This document shows positions 10,607-19,044 of a stretch of 64,000 nt of DNA, in pieces. This DNA is from Marivirga lumbricoides. GTDB taxonomy: Bacteria; Bacteroidota; Bacteroidia; Cytophagales; Cyclobacteriaceae. The notes under the pieces are model-generated. The model was not told where the DNA came from, did no database searches, and worked only from the letters and a program-made list of their open reading frames with translations. A program made the translations under genes and the position numbers. Position 1 is the stretch's first letter. Every line of letters starts with the position of its first letter. Location of the stretch: assembly GCF_014636295.1 (NCBI RefSeq), contig NZ_BMEC01000020.1, forward strand, positions 1 to 64,000, given 5' to 3'.

Positions 10607-11521
10607 TTACCAATCAGGCTTATTAGATTTCGGTTTTTCTGTAGCCTTTTTCCTCATTTGCTGAAAATACTGGGCCTCCTTATTTCGCAAAGCTTCCAAT
10701 ATCATCTTGGCTTTCTCTTCTGAAACATTCATCTGCTGTAATTTCTCACGTGTAGAAGGCTCCATAGGTTGCTCATCTTTCTTCCCTTCTTTAGCTTCCT
10801 GATTTTGTTGTTCCTGTTGTTTCTTTTGCTCAGCATCAGATTTTTCTTCTCCTTCTTTCCCCTCTTTATTATCCTCAGCATCCTGTTTTTCCTTGTCTTG
10901 CTTACCTTCTTTATCTTCCTGAGACTTATCCTGATTCTCCTGCTCTTTTTGCTTATCTCCGTCTTTTCCTTCTTTATTATCCTGCTCCTCGCTTTCTTTC
11001 TTTTCCTGGCCTTCCTTATCCTGCCCTTGCTGATCTTTATTATCCTGATTCTGTTGTTGCTTCTCCTGCTCTTTCATTTTCTTCTTCAACAACTCATAAT
11101 TATACCTGGCTTCCTGATTAGCAGGATTGGTTTTTAGTGCTTCTTTGAAGTAACTAAGGGCGTTTTCATACTCTTTCTGTTGCTCAGAAAGGTTGCCCAT
11201 TTGAAGAAATGCAGTAGAGCGTATTTCTTTATTTTCAGCAGTACTTAAACTTCTGTACCCATCAAATGCGTTAATTGTGTCTTTCAGTTGAAAATAAGCG
11301 TGCGCTCTATTTAATCTTGCCTCATCACTGTCATAATCGAGTGAATCGAGCAGGTAGGTGTAGTATTTAACTGCATCCTCAAATTTATGGTTTACATAAG
11401 CATCCATAGCTAATTCCTTCGCTTCATTAGCATTGGCAATTTTACTGATTGGATCAGTCGCCAAGACATCAATGCTTGCGAATAGGCCAAAAAATACAAT
11501 AATCAAACTTTTATAGCTCAT
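10607..11521 (-). CDS. TPR protein with a long charged tail (BatC-like)
   Basis: The 304-residue product has a signal peptide (to about residue 21), TPR helices over residues 30-145 (ALSYFKEALKTNPANQEARYNYELL), and a low-complexity region rich in Lys, Glu, Gln and Asp over about 150-265. The gene order, a VWA protein followed by a TPR protein, is that of batB-batC in the Bacteroides aerotolerance (bat) operon. Its ATG overlaps the VWA stop by 4 bp, which indicates translational coupling. No further bat genes follow, as a terminator comes directly after. A 122-codon frame on the opposite strand is an artefact of the low-complexity region. Confidence 0.8.
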   Translation of the reverse strand: MSYKSLIIVFFGLFASIDVLATDPISKIANANEAKELAMDAYVNHKFEDAVKYYTYLLDSLDYDSDEARLNRAHAYFQLKDTINAFDGYRSLSTAENKEIRSTAFLQMGNLSEQQKEYENALSYFKEALKTNPANQEARYNYELLKKKMKEQEKQQQNQDNKDQQGQDKEGQEKKESEEQDNKEGKDGDKQKEQENQDKSQEDKEGKQDKEKQDAEDNKEGKEGEEKSDAEQKKQQEQQNQEAKEGKKDEQPMEPSTREKLQQMNVSEEKAKMILEALRNKEAQYFQQMRKKATEKPKSNKPDW

Positions 11522-12492
11522 ATTTTTATAATTTTTACGGATGTAAATACATCAAGCAGTAAGAGCAAAAATGCTGCTCCAAGAAAGTAAAAGAATTTGT
11601 TAGCAGAAACATCTACTATTCTGGTGTCTTTCAATTCTCCCTCAATAGTGTTAATGGTGGCAATTAAGCGACCCACTTCGTTATCCATGTAATTAATTTC
11701 AAAGTATTTCCCATCTGCTTCACGCGCTATTTTCTTTAAAGAACCAGATTCCAGCTTAGTGACTACCTCATTCCCTCTGTTATCTTTTTTATAGCCTCTG
11801 CGCGTATTTATCTTACTTCCTTTTTCTGTGCCAACGCCAAGTGTAAATAACCTGATGCCGGACTCATCAATTTTTGATACTGCCTGCTCGGTTTCCTCAC
11901 CAAAGTCCTCTCCATCACTTATCAAAATAATAATTTTAGATTTCTGATTCTCAGCAACCTCTTCATCCTTCGTCAATTTATCGTACGCTAAAAACAAAGC
12001 AGAACCAAAATCTGTTCCCGCGCCAGGTACAAGACCGGTGTTCAGGGTTTCAATAAAAAGATTAAGTGCATTCTGATCATAAGTTAGAGGACATTGCACA
12101 AAGGCTTCTGAGGAGAAAATGATAAGTCCGATCCTGTCAGAACTGAAAGCGTCCACAATATTTTTCAGTTCGAATTTTATTTTTTCAAGCCTTGTGGGGG
12201 ATATATCCTGTGCATTCATGGATTCGGAAAGATCTACTGCAATCATAATATCTTTTCCTACTGCTTTAACTTCTTGTTTATCTTCTCCGAAAGCCGGGCC
12301 GAGTAGGGCCATAATAAGCAAGGTGAAAATAGCGGAACGTAATAAAAATTTAGGAAGCACATTGGAGTAAGCCTGTCCAATTCTTTTTGCTACAGTAAAA
12401 ACCCTGAAGGTATAGGCAAAGTATAGCCCAAGAAAAATGATAATAAAGAAAATTTCCTCTGTTCCCAAAGAATTAATCCACGTCATAAGCAA
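11518..12492 (-). CDS. Membrane VWA-domain protein (BatA/BatB-like)
   Basis: The 324-residue protein has two N-terminal membrane segments (about 12-30 and 50-68), a von Willebrand A domain from about residue 80, and a final C-terminal membrane segment. The metal-binding MIDAS motif is visible as VDLSESMN, with the later Thr in GAGTDFGSAL and Asp in ISDGEDFG. Bat VWA proteins are inner-membrane proteins linked to oxidative-stress tolerance in Bacteroides. It is coupled to the TPR gene downstream by a 4-bp overlap. Only two genes of the usual bat series are present here. Confidence 0.85.
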   Translation of the reverse strand: MLMTWINSLGTEEIFFIIIFLGLYFAYTFRVFTVAKRIGQAYSNVLPKFLLRSAIFTLLIMALLGPAFGEDKQEVKAVGKDIMIAVDLSESMNAQDISPTRLEKIKFELKNIVDAFSSDRIGLIIFSSEAFVQCPLTYDQNALNLFIETLNTGLVPGAGTDFGSALFLAYDKLTKDEEVAENQKSKIIILISDGEDFGEETEQAVSKIDESGIRLFTLGVGTEKGSKINTRRGYKKDNRGNEVVTKLESGSLKKIAREADGKYFEINYMDNEVGRLIATINTIEGELKDTRIVDVSANKFFYFLGAAFLLLLLDVFTSVKIIKI

Positions 12493-12715
12493 TGTTTAAC
12501 ACAAAAATATAAAACGAAACGGAAAGCCCAACAGTATGTTGAAATGAAAAGATTAAAGATAGCGAATTTTGACAATTGAAAATTAAAATGAAGGCTTAGT
12601 AAGTGCATAAATTATCAGCTTTTCAAAAAAAATAAATCATTAAAAATATTTAGTCACTGATTCACAAAAACTTACGAATTAAAGTGCATTTTTTTTCAAA
12701 ATATTCGGGAGGCTA

Positions 12716-12748
12716 TTTGTATAAGTTTAAATCATTCCCTTATATTTG
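12716..12748 (+). promoter_or_regulatory. Promoter of the tRNA-Ser/tRNA-Pro unit
   Basis: TTTG (12716-12719) and TATATTTG (12741-12748) are 21 bp apart and match the Bacteroidota -33/-7 consensus exactly. The tRNA-Ser gene starts about 40 bp downstream. Confidence 0.75.
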
Positions 12749-12787
12749 CATTCCAATTCGGAAAGAGATAGCGATATCACACGATTT

Positions 12788-12876
12788 GGAGGAGTGGGTG
12801 AGTGGCTGAAACCAGTAGTTTGCTAAACTGCCGAACTTAGTAATAGGTTCCGGGGGTTCGAATCCCCCCTCCTCCG
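12788..12876 (+). tRNA. tRNA-Ser (anticodon GCT)
   Basis: This is a complete 89-nt tRNA with a long variable arm, as expected for Ser. The acceptor arms GGAGGAG and CTCCTCC pair perfectly. The anticodon loop reads TTGCTAA, and the T-loop contains GGTTCGAATCC. It is followed 58 bp later by tRNA-Pro. Confidence 0.96.
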
Positions 12877-12934
12877 CACGGAGTTCTGAAAGAGTGTTTC
12901 AGAGAAAGAATAAAAGAAATTAACAATAATGTCG

Positions 12935-13008
12935 CGGGGTGTAGCGTAGCCCGGTATCGCGCCTCGTTTGGGACGAGGAGGTCGTAGGTTCGAATCCTGC
13001 CACCCCGA
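12935..13008 (+). tRNA. tRNA-Pro (anticodon TGG), integration target
   Basis: This is a complete 74-nt tRNA. The acceptor arms CGGGGTG and CACCCCG pair, the anticodon loop reads TTTGGGA, and the T-arm contains GGTTCGAATCC. The last 16 nt plus 2 nt beyond are repeated at 40494-40511, so the gene was used as attachment site by the adjacent element. The inserted end rebuilds an intact 3' half. Confidence 0.97.
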
Positions 13009-13010
13009 CA
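12993..13010 (+). repeat. attL: left attachment site of the integrative element
   Basis: The 18 bp AATCCTGCCACCCCGACA span the 3' end of tRNA-Pro and recur exactly at 40494-40511. The integrase gene begins 283 bp inside this end. Bases on either side of the two copies differ. Confidence 0.92.
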
Positions 13011-13030
13011 ACAAAGGTTCATCTGAACCC

Positions 13031-13068
13031 AAAAGCCTGCAAATCTTACGATTTGCGGGCTTTTTTAT
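13031..13068 (+). terminator. Terminator behind tRNA-Pro, inside attL
   Basis: AGCCTGCAAATC and GATTTGCGGGCT pair around TTAC, followed by TTTTTTATTTTTT. Because it lies inside the element boundary, the element itself supplies a terminator to the tRNA operon. The host's own one is probably the hairpin at 40515-40545. Confidence 0.85.
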
Positions 13069-13120
13069 TTTTTACGTATCAGTTCGATTTAGACAATTTC
13101 AGCAAAAATGAGACCTATTC

Positions 13121-13247
13121 GGTGAACCAAATGAATGGTTTATTTTAGTTCACCAGATTGATGCAAATAACTGTAAAACAGATAGTTGCATCACACATTT
13201 TGAACTGCTTTAGGTCTGTTTGAGTGACCTTGTGGAAGCAGTTCACC
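13121..13247. promoter_or_regulatory. GTTCACC repeats: possible integrase arm sites, left end
   Basis: GTTCACC or its complement occurs at 13121-13128 (as GGTGAACC), 13148-13154 and 13241-13247. The same heptamer occurs twice near the right end. Clusters of short repeats near both ends of an element are typical of arm-type binding sites for tyrosine recombinases, but this assignment is inferred. Confidence 0.45.
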
Positions 13248-13292
13248 ACGAGAGGAATCATTTTAACACAAACACTCAAAAGCTGAATTGTC

Positions 13293-14540
13293 ATGAGAAC
13301 TACAAACACCTTCGGAGTTCAGTTCATCACAAGAACGAACAAGGCCAAAGATGGCCTACTCCCAATCTATGCCAGGGTCACCGTTGATGGCCGCAGGGTA
13401 GAAATATCATTGAAACGCTGGATCAAACCAGGCGACTGGAATGGCAGCAAAGGCATGGCCAAGGGCAGCCGGGAAGAAATCAAATCGCTTAATCATTATT
13501 TGGATGAAGTCCAGGCCCGTATCATGGAATGCTACCAGGAGATGCAAGTGCAAAAGCGATTGATCACCGCAGATGCTATCAAAAGCATGTTCCTGGGCAC
13601 AGATCAAAAAGACTTCACCTTATGCAAGCTGGTGGATTATCACAACCAGGCTATGCGAGATACACTGGCTTGGGGTACGATGAAAAACTACTTCACCACT
13701 CAGAAGTACATCCACCGATTTTTGAAAGAGCGCTTTGGCACTACTGACATGTTCCTTTCGGAACTGTCGTACAAGTTCATCACAGACTTTGAATTCTACC
13801 TCCGTAACTACAAACCCAAAGACCACCAGAAACCGCTTGGTAACAATGGAGTGATGAAGCACTTGGAACGTTTCCGGAAAATGGTGACCATGGCTGTAAA
13901 AATGGAATGGGTAAGTCGGGATCCATTTGATAAGTACCAACTTAAATTTCATCGAGTGGATAGGGATTTTCTCAATCATGAAGAACTCGAGGCAGTAGAA
14001 AACAAAGACTTCAAAATTGTACGTTTGCAGTGGGTAAGGGATCTGTTTGTATTCAGCTGCTATACCGGGCTGGCCTACATCGATGCAATGAACCTGACGC
14101 CATCCAACATTACCATTGGCATAGACGGAGAATACTGGCTTTCGACCTGCAGGCAAAAGACTGACCAGCCAGTAAGGGTTCCTATCCTTCCTAAAGCCTG
14201 GGAAATAATAGAGAAATACAAGACCCATCCTAGGGCATTGCAGAAAGGATCGGTATTCCCTATGATCTCTAACCAAAAGCTGAACTCCTACTTGAAAGAA
14301 ATTGCCGACCTGTGCGGAATTGAAAAGAACCTGACCTTTCACTTGGCCAGACACACATTTGCCACCACCGTAACTCTTTGTAATGGCGTACCTTTGGAGA
14401 CGGTGAGTAAAATGCTCGGCCATTCAAAGATCACCACTACCCAAGTTTATGCAAAGGTGGTGGAGAAGAAAGTGAGCGAAGACATGCAGGCTCTCCGTGA
14501 AAGGCTGGCAGCACCAAAATTGATGAGAAGGGCCAAGTAG
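13293..14540 (+). CDS. Tyrosine recombinase/integrase of the element
   Basis: It catalyses integration and excision at the tRNA-Pro attachment site. The 415-residue protein has an N-terminal arm-binding domain, a SAM-like core-binding domain (about 100-215) and a C-terminal catalytic domain. Conserved catalytic residues are visible as HLARH near residue 350 (His and second Arg), LGHS near 374 and the nucleophile in QVYAKV near 385. The position of the first catalytic Arg (normally TGLR) reads TGLAYIDAMNL. CTnDOT integrase also lacks this Arg, so this is a family trait and not a defect. The gene points away from the tRNA. Confidence 0.93.
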   Translation: MRTTNTFGVQFITRTNKAKDGLLPIYARVTVDGRRVEISLKRWIKPGDWNGSKGMAKGSREEIKSLNHYLDEVQARIMECYQEMQVQKRLITADAIKSMFLGTDQKDFTLCKLVDYHNQAMRDTLAWGTMKNYFTTQKYIHRFLKERFGTTDMFLSELSYKFITDFEFYLRNYKPKDHQKPLGNNGVMKHLERFRKMVTMAVKMEWVSRDPFDKYQLKFHRVDRDFLNHEELEAVENKDFKIVRLQWVRDLFVFSCYTGLAYIDAMNLTPSNITIGIDGEYWLSTCRQKTDQPVRVPILPKAWEIIEKYKTHPRALQKGSVFPMISNQKLNSYLKEIADLCGIEKNLTFHLARHTFATTVTLCNGVPLETVSKMLGHSKITTTQVYAKVVEKKVSEDMQALRERLAAPKLMRRAK

Positions 14541-14687
14541 TCCTTCATTTATTTAAAGCAGCTGTTTGTATTTGTACCAAAGTGTCCAAAAAAGAGAGTT
14601 GACACGCTTATTACTTTGCTTACAAAACATGGGATCAAACAGGAATCTATAAAGACCCTCAGGCCAAAATCAGGTTCCTTAGTGTAA

Positions 14688-14706
14688 TCCCATATTCCTA
14701 CAGAAT
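14688..14706 (+). promoter_or_regulatory. Putative response-regulator box 1 (regulator promoter)
   Basis: TCCCATATTCCTACAGAAT lies 21 bp before the response-regulator ATG. A -7-like TATTTTG (14715-14721) follows 8 bp later. The same 19-bp motif, with few changes, precedes the superoxide dismutase gene and the efflux operon, which suggests autoregulation. Confidence 0.65.
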
Positions 14707-14726
14707 TAATCCCGTATTTTGAACTT

Positions 14727-15410
14727 ATGAAATTACTCATCGTAGAAGACGAGCCGCAGTTGCTAAAAAGCCTGGAAGACTTTGCTTCCGAAGAAGGGTT
14801 TATTTATGATTCTGTAACAGGGCTTCAGTCTGCTATGGAGCGTATTTCCCTTTATGAATATGATTGCATAATACTGGACATTAACCTTCCTGATGGTAGC
14901 GGATTTGATCTGCTGGAAACACTTCATAAGAATGGAAAGACGGACGGGGTGATCATCCTCTCAGCACGAAACTCGCTGGATGACAAATTGAAAGGCTTGG
15001 GACTTGGGGCTGATGACTACCTCACCAAGCCGTTCTATTTTTCGGAACTCAATGCCCGGATAAAAGCCATCATCCGCAGAAAACAATTCAAAACCAACAA
15101 ACTTGTCCGCTTTGCAAACCTGGTTATAGAACCGGACCAGTATCTGGTCGGGGTAAACGACCTTGAAAATCTTATTTCATTTACAAAAAAGGAGTATGCT
15201 ATTCTTACACACCTGATCAATAATCATAAGCGGGTGATCTCCAAAGTATCGCTGGCCGAATATATTTGGGGCGACTATGTGGATGAGGCCCAAAGTTTTG
15301 ATTTTCTGTTCTCTCAGATCAGGAACCTCAAAAGAAAGCTGAAAGATGCCGGGGCACAGCTAGAAATCAACAACATCTATGGGGTAGGTTATCAAATCCA
15401 GGCATTATGA
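14727..15410 (+). CDS. OmpR-family response regulator
   Basis: The 227-residue protein has a receiver domain and a C-terminal winged-helix DNA-binding domain. The acidic pocket is VEDE, the phospho-acceptor is Asp51 (ILDINLPDG) and the conserved Lys101 is in DYLTKPF. The DNA-binding domain contains FTKKEYAILTHLINN and ends GVGYQI. Its stop overlaps the start of the histidine kinase gene, so the two are coupled. The shared 19-bp motif upstream of this gene and of the cargo units suggests it activates the island's own cargo. Confidence 0.93.
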   Translation: MKLLIVEDEPQLLKSLEDFASEEGFIYDSVTGLQSAMERISLYEYDCIILDINLPDGSGFDLLETLHKNGKTDGVIILSARNSLDDKLKGLGLGADDYLTKPFYFSELNARIKAIIRRKQFKTNKLVRFANLVIEPDQYLVGVNDLENLISFTKKEYAILTHLINNHKRVISKVSLAEYIWGDYVDEAQSFDFLFSQIRNLKRKLKDAGAQLEINNIYGVGYQIQAL

Positions 15411-16690
15411 AGCTGCTTACCTACACCTCCCGCATTCAATTGCTTTATTTCCTGATGCTTTTCGGAATTTTTTCCATATTGTTTTACCTGGTGCTAAGCT
15501 GGAACGTACTTCAAAATGTAGATGAAGTGTTGTACAACCGTAAAGTCAACCTACTGGCTTACCTTGAACAAAACCCTGAAGCACCGTTTAAAGAGGACAA
15601 TCCGCTGGACGATTTCACTTTTTATCTTGTTGAAGAAGCTGCTTTTCAGGAAAGATACGAAAGTTATACCGATACCCTCATTTATGAGCCTGTTGATGAC
15701 GAGTTCGATGAGTACCGCATGCTGAACACTTTTGTGAGACTACATGGCAAACATTACCGGCTGGAAATCATAAAACCTCACCTGGAAGCGGCTGAAATGA
15801 TCGGAACCATTGCTATCACGCTGGGATCTTTGTTCCTGGCCCTGTTGCTTTCTTTTTATGTATCCCAGCGCGTTATCTCCCGGAAAATATGGGGCCCGTT
15901 TTTCGAAATACTCGAAAAACTCCGGCTCTTTCGATTTGATAAACAAGAATTTCCTGCACTGCCATCTACACATATTGATGAGTTCCGGATGCTGAATGAA
16001 GCTGTGAATGAGCTGACCCGGAAAAATATGGAAGTGTTTGAAAGCCAGAAGCAATTTATCGAAAATGCTTCCCATGAAATGCAAACACCCCTGTCTGTTA
16101 TCCAGTCAAGGTTGGAAGGGCTTATCGGACAGGCAGAACTCACACAAGAGCAGGCGGAAATTGTGGAAGGCATTATCGGCTCCACACAGCGCTTAAAAAA
16201 ATTGAACAAAACCCTGCTGCTCTTATCTAAAATCGAAAACCGGCAGTTTCTCCTTTCAGAACAGGTTGATATAAACACAATAATCAGCCGATCAATGGAA
16301 TATTATGAAGAACAGAAAGCTGCCCTGAATATATCGGTGAAAACGGAAATACAAAATAATTTGATCGTGCAGGGTAATACGATGCTTGCCGAGATACTGG
16401 TACAGAACCTGCTTAAAAATGCATTTCTGCATAACAGGGAAAATGGCACGGTGAACATTCAAACAAAAGAGAGAAAGTTCATGATTGCCAATACAGGGCA
16501 TGAAAAACAAGAAACAGGGACGGTATTAGAAAAAGACAAATTATTCAGCCGTTTTTACAAACAATCGGGTAATCCCGATACCTGGGGGCTAGGGTTGGCA
16601 ATTGCCCGCAAGATAGCCGATACAAGTGGGTGGGAGCTTCATTACCGTGAAGAAGAAGGGTTGCACATTTTTGAAGTGGATTTCGGGTAA
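15407..16690 (+). CDS. Membrane sensor histidine kinase
   Basis: The 427-residue kinase has membrane segments near residues 9-31 and 137-160, with a periplasmic sensor of about 105 residues between them that is rich in acidic residues. The cytoplasmic part has a dimerisation domain with phospho-acceptor His223 in NASHEMQTPLSVI and an ATP-binding domain with NLLKNAFLHN and WGLGLAIARKIA. The start overlaps the regulator stop by 4 bp. The stimulus is unknown; given the cargo, metal or redox stress is a reasonable guess. Confidence 0.93.
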   Translation: MKLLTYTSRIQLLYFLMLFGIFSILFYLVLSWNVLQNVDEVLYNRKVNLLAYLEQNPEAPFKEDNPLDDFTFYLVEEAAFQERYESYTDTLIYEPVDDEFDEYRMLNTFVRLHGKHYRLEIIKPHLEAAEMIGTIAITLGSLFLALLLSFYVSQRVISRKIWGPFFEILEKLRLFRFDKQEFPALPSTHIDEFRMLNEAVNELTRKNMEVFESQKQFIENASHEMQTPLSVIQSRLEGLIGQAELTQEQAEIVEGIIGSTQRLKKLNKTLLLLSKIENRQFLLSEQVDINTIISRSMEYYEEQKAALNISVKTEIQNNLIVQGNTMLAEILVQNLLKNAFLHNRENGTVNIQTKERKFMIANTGHEKQETGTVLEKDKLFSRFYKQSGNPDTWGLGLAIARKIADTSGWELHYREEEGLHIFEVDFG

Positions 16691-16701
16691 CCAGACGATC
16701 T

Positions 16702-16720
16702 TCCCAAATTTCTACAGATT
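16702..16720 (+). promoter_or_regulatory. Putative response-regulator box 2 (SOD-chrA promoter)
   Basis: TCCCAAATTTCTACAGATT lies 47 bp before the superoxide dismutase start. A weak -7-like TACTTTAC (16729-16736) follows 8 bp later, the same offset as in the regulator promoter. Confidence 0.65.
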
Positions 16721-16767
16721 TGATGATTTACTTTACCTTTATAAATACGTGTATTATCTAAAATAAA

Positions 16768-17505
16768 ATGACTTCAATGATGAACAGAAAGGATTTTCTC
16801 AGGAATTCGGCAATATTGGGTGGAGCGAGCATCCTTCCCATCAACAACGTTTTTTCACAGAATGTAACAGAAAATGGCATGGATAAACTGGTGGACAGCA
16901 ATGGTAATTTCATCCAAAAATCGCTTCCATATAACAAGACATTCTTAGAACCACACATGGATGAAGAAACCCTGCACCTGCATTATGAATTCCATCATGG
17001 AGGAGCAGTAAAAGGGGCGAATAAAGACCTGGAAAACATCAAAAAACACCTTCAATCAGGCGAGATGGATCAAGTAGATATGTGGACTCGTAAGCTGGCC
17101 TATCATTTTTCAAGTCATGTCCTGCATTCCATATTCTGGTCTAACCTGACCAATAAAAAAACACAGCCCAAAGCGGAATTACTGAAACAGATAGAGAAAG
17201 ACTTTGGCTCTTTTGATAACCTGAAAGCATACATATCCAAAATTTCCAAATCTGTAGAAGGGAGTGGCTGGGGAATATTGGGCTATCAGCCCTACTCACA
17301 ATCCCTCACTTTACTGCAATGCGAAAACCACCAGAAGCTCACGCAGTGGGGTGTGGTTCCCCTGTTGGTCATTGATGTATGGGAACATGCTTATTACCTG
17401 AAATACAAAAACAAGAGGGCAGAATTTGTCGACACTGTATTGGAAATTATCAATTGGGACAATGTGGCAGAACGGTTTGTAACAGCTAAAAAATTACACG
17501 GATAA
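16768..17505 (+). CDS. Exported Fe/Mn superoxide dismutase (ChrC-like position)
   Basis: Fe/Mn superoxide dismutases convert superoxide to peroxide and oxygen. The 245-residue product keeps the family signatures: a His-rich first helix (HLHYEFHHGGAVKGAN), SSHVLHSIFW, and the Asp/His ligands in LLVIDVWEHAYYLKY. Before the catalytic domain it has an unusual N-terminal leader (NRKDFLRNSAILGGASILP...FSQ) resembling a Tat-type signal, so the enzyme is probably periplasmic. Starts at 16768 or at the Met codons four and five residues in are all possible. It lies 79 bp upstream of chrA. In characterised chr operons a superoxide dismutase (ChrC) accompanies ChrA. Confidence 0.9.
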   Translation: MTSMMNRKDFLRNSAILGGASILPINNVFSQNVTENGMDKLVDSNGNFIQKSLPYNKTFLEPHMDEETLHLHYEFHHGGAVKGANKDLENIKKHLQSGEMDQVDMWTRKLAYHFSSHVLHSIFWSNLTNKKTQPKAELLKQIEKDFGSFDNLKAYISKISKSVEGSGWGILGYQPYSQSLTLLQCENHQKLTQWGVVPLLVIDVWEHAYYLKYKNKRAEFVDTVLEIINWDNVAERFVTAKKLHG

Positions 17506-17584
17506 TTTTTGTTGGAATATAGAACTAAGACCACATGACCTCTCCTCTGTTACCACCAGTATATTCAGTATATATAGATAATAT

Positions 17585-18934
17585 ATGATCGATAAACAGG
17601 TCTCCTATAAAGAAGCCCTAAAAGTGTGGGTTAAAGTTGCCATCTACAGTTTTGGAGGCCCGGCCGGTCAAATTGCCGTGATGCACAAAATATTGGTAGA
17701 AGAAAAAAAATGGATCAGCGAGAACCGTTTCTTACATGCATTGAATTATTGCATGTTGTTGCCGGGCCCTGAAGCACAACAACTGGCCACTTACATCGGT
17801 TGGCTATTGCACAAGACCAAAGGAGGATTGGTTGCCGGATTACTGTTTATCCTGCCGGGATTCATCTCCATTCTGATCCTGAGTATTCTTTATGCAGCCT
17901 ACAGGGACGTAGGAATCGTTGAAGCCATATTTTTTGGTATAAAGCCAGCAGTGCTGGCCATCGTTATTGGTGCGGTCATCAAAATAGGTAAAAGGGCGCT
18001 AAAAAATGAAGTGATGATAATAATGGCTGCACTGGCATTTGTGGCCATATTTTTCTTCGAGGTGGATTTTCCTTACATCATTATTGTGGCAGGGCTGACC
18101 GGTTTTATTGGTGGCAGAATTTGGGAAGAAAAATTTCATGTAATAAAAGGACATGAGGCCAAATCGGATCAGGAGAATAATTATTTCATTGACAGTTATA
18201 TTCAGCCCGTTAAGCCTTCAATAAAGAAAACAGTCAAAACAGTTTTGCTGTTCATAACCTTATGGGCACTGCCGTTAGTACTGATCGCCCTGTGGATAGG
18301 AACAGAAAATATTTTCTTTTCGGAAGGCCTGTTTTTCAGCAAAACGGCTGTGGTCACCTTTGGTGGTGCCTATGCAGTGTTGGCTTATATAGCCCAGAAA
18401 GCTGTGGAGGATTACGGCTGGCTCAAAAGTGGGGAAATGCTTGACGGATTGGGCATGGCAGAATCCACCCCCGGGCCGCTCATTCAGGTTGTGCAATTTG
18501 TCGGGTTTATGGGAGCTTATCGCTTATCTGGTACGATGGATCCACTTCTGGCCGGAATCTTAGCTTCCTTACTGGTAACCTGGACTACTTTTGTGCCTTG
18601 CTTCCTGTTTATATTTACCGGAGCTCCCTATATTGAGTATTTAAGAGGCAATAAAAACGTCACTACTGCCTTGTCCGGAATTACGGCTGCTGTTGTAGGA
18701 GTCGTGCTCAACCTTGGCGTGTGGTTCGCTATCCATACACTTTTTGGAGAAGTAAACGAAAGCCATTCCCTGGGGATTAGGTGGATGATACCTGAGTGGG
18801 CTACAATTAACATTCCTTCATTGGTGATTGGACTTATTGCTGCATTTGTTTATTTCATCCTGAAATGGGACATGCTGAAAACAATCCTGGTCAGTATAAT
18901 ATGCGGCATCCTGTATTATTTCACCTTTTCATAA
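17585..18934 (+). CDS. chrA: Chromate efflux transporter, two-domain CHR family
   Basis: ChrA exports chromate across the inner membrane by proton-motive force. The 449-residue protein is the long, duplicated form. The first CHR domain has FGGPAGQIAVMH and LLPGPEAQQLATYIGW. The second, from about residue 245, has TFGGAYAVLAYIAQ and ESTPGPLIQVVQFVGF. Around 10-12 membrane helices are predicted by hydrophobicity. It sits between the superoxide dismutase and the RND efflux operon on one strand. Some family members have other or unknown substrates, so chromate is the best but not the only possibility. Confidence 0.9.
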   Translation: MIDKQVSYKEALKVWVKVAIYSFGGPAGQIAVMHKILVEEKKWISENRFLHALNYCMLLPGPEAQQLATYIGWLLHKTKGGLVAGLLFILPGFISILILSILYAAYRDVGIVEAIFFGIKPAVLAIVIGAVIKIGKRALKNEVMIIMAALAFVAIFFFEVDFPYIIIVAGLTGFIGGRIWEEKFHVIKGHEAKSDQENNYFIDSYIQPVKPSIKKTVKTVLLFITLWALPLVLIALWIGTENIFFSEGLFFSKTAVVTFGGAYAVLAYIAQKAVEDYGWLKSGEMLDGLGMAESTPGPLIQVVQFVGFMGAYRLSGTMDPLLAGILASLLVTWTTFVPCFLFIFTGAPYIEYLRGNKNVTTALSGITAAVVGVVLNLGVWFAIHTLFGEVNESHSLGIRWMIPEWATINIPSLVIGLIAAFVYFILKWDMLKTILVSIICGILYYFTFS

Positions 18935-18985
18935 TATAAGTCCCTCCCCACTTCCTTCTCCCCATTTCCCCGCTTCCAACTCCAT

Positions 18986-19019
18986 TCCCATATTTCTACA
19001 GAATCGCATCATAGGTTTG
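18986..19019 (+). promoter_or_regulatory. Response-regulator box 3 and -7 element of the efflux operon
   Basis: TCCCATATTTCTACAGAAT (18986-19004) differs at only one base from the copy in front of the response regulator gene. It is followed 7 bp later by TAGGTTTG (19012-19019), a perfect TAnnTTTG -7 element. There is no TTTG -33 element; the box occupies that place, as expected for an activator-dependent promoter. Confidence 0.7.
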
Positions 19020-19044
19020 TGATAATTAATGACAAAATTGAAAA

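Noticed and set aside
10769-11137. 122-codon plus-strand frame rich in Leu, Ile and Phe
   Set aside because: It is the antisense of the low-complexity Lys/Glu/Gln region of the TPR gene and has no independent support.
12823-13032. Frames of 61 and 69 codons on the minus strand over the tRNA genes
   Set aside because: They run antisense through tRNA-Ser and tRNA-Pro; such frames are common tRNA artefacts.
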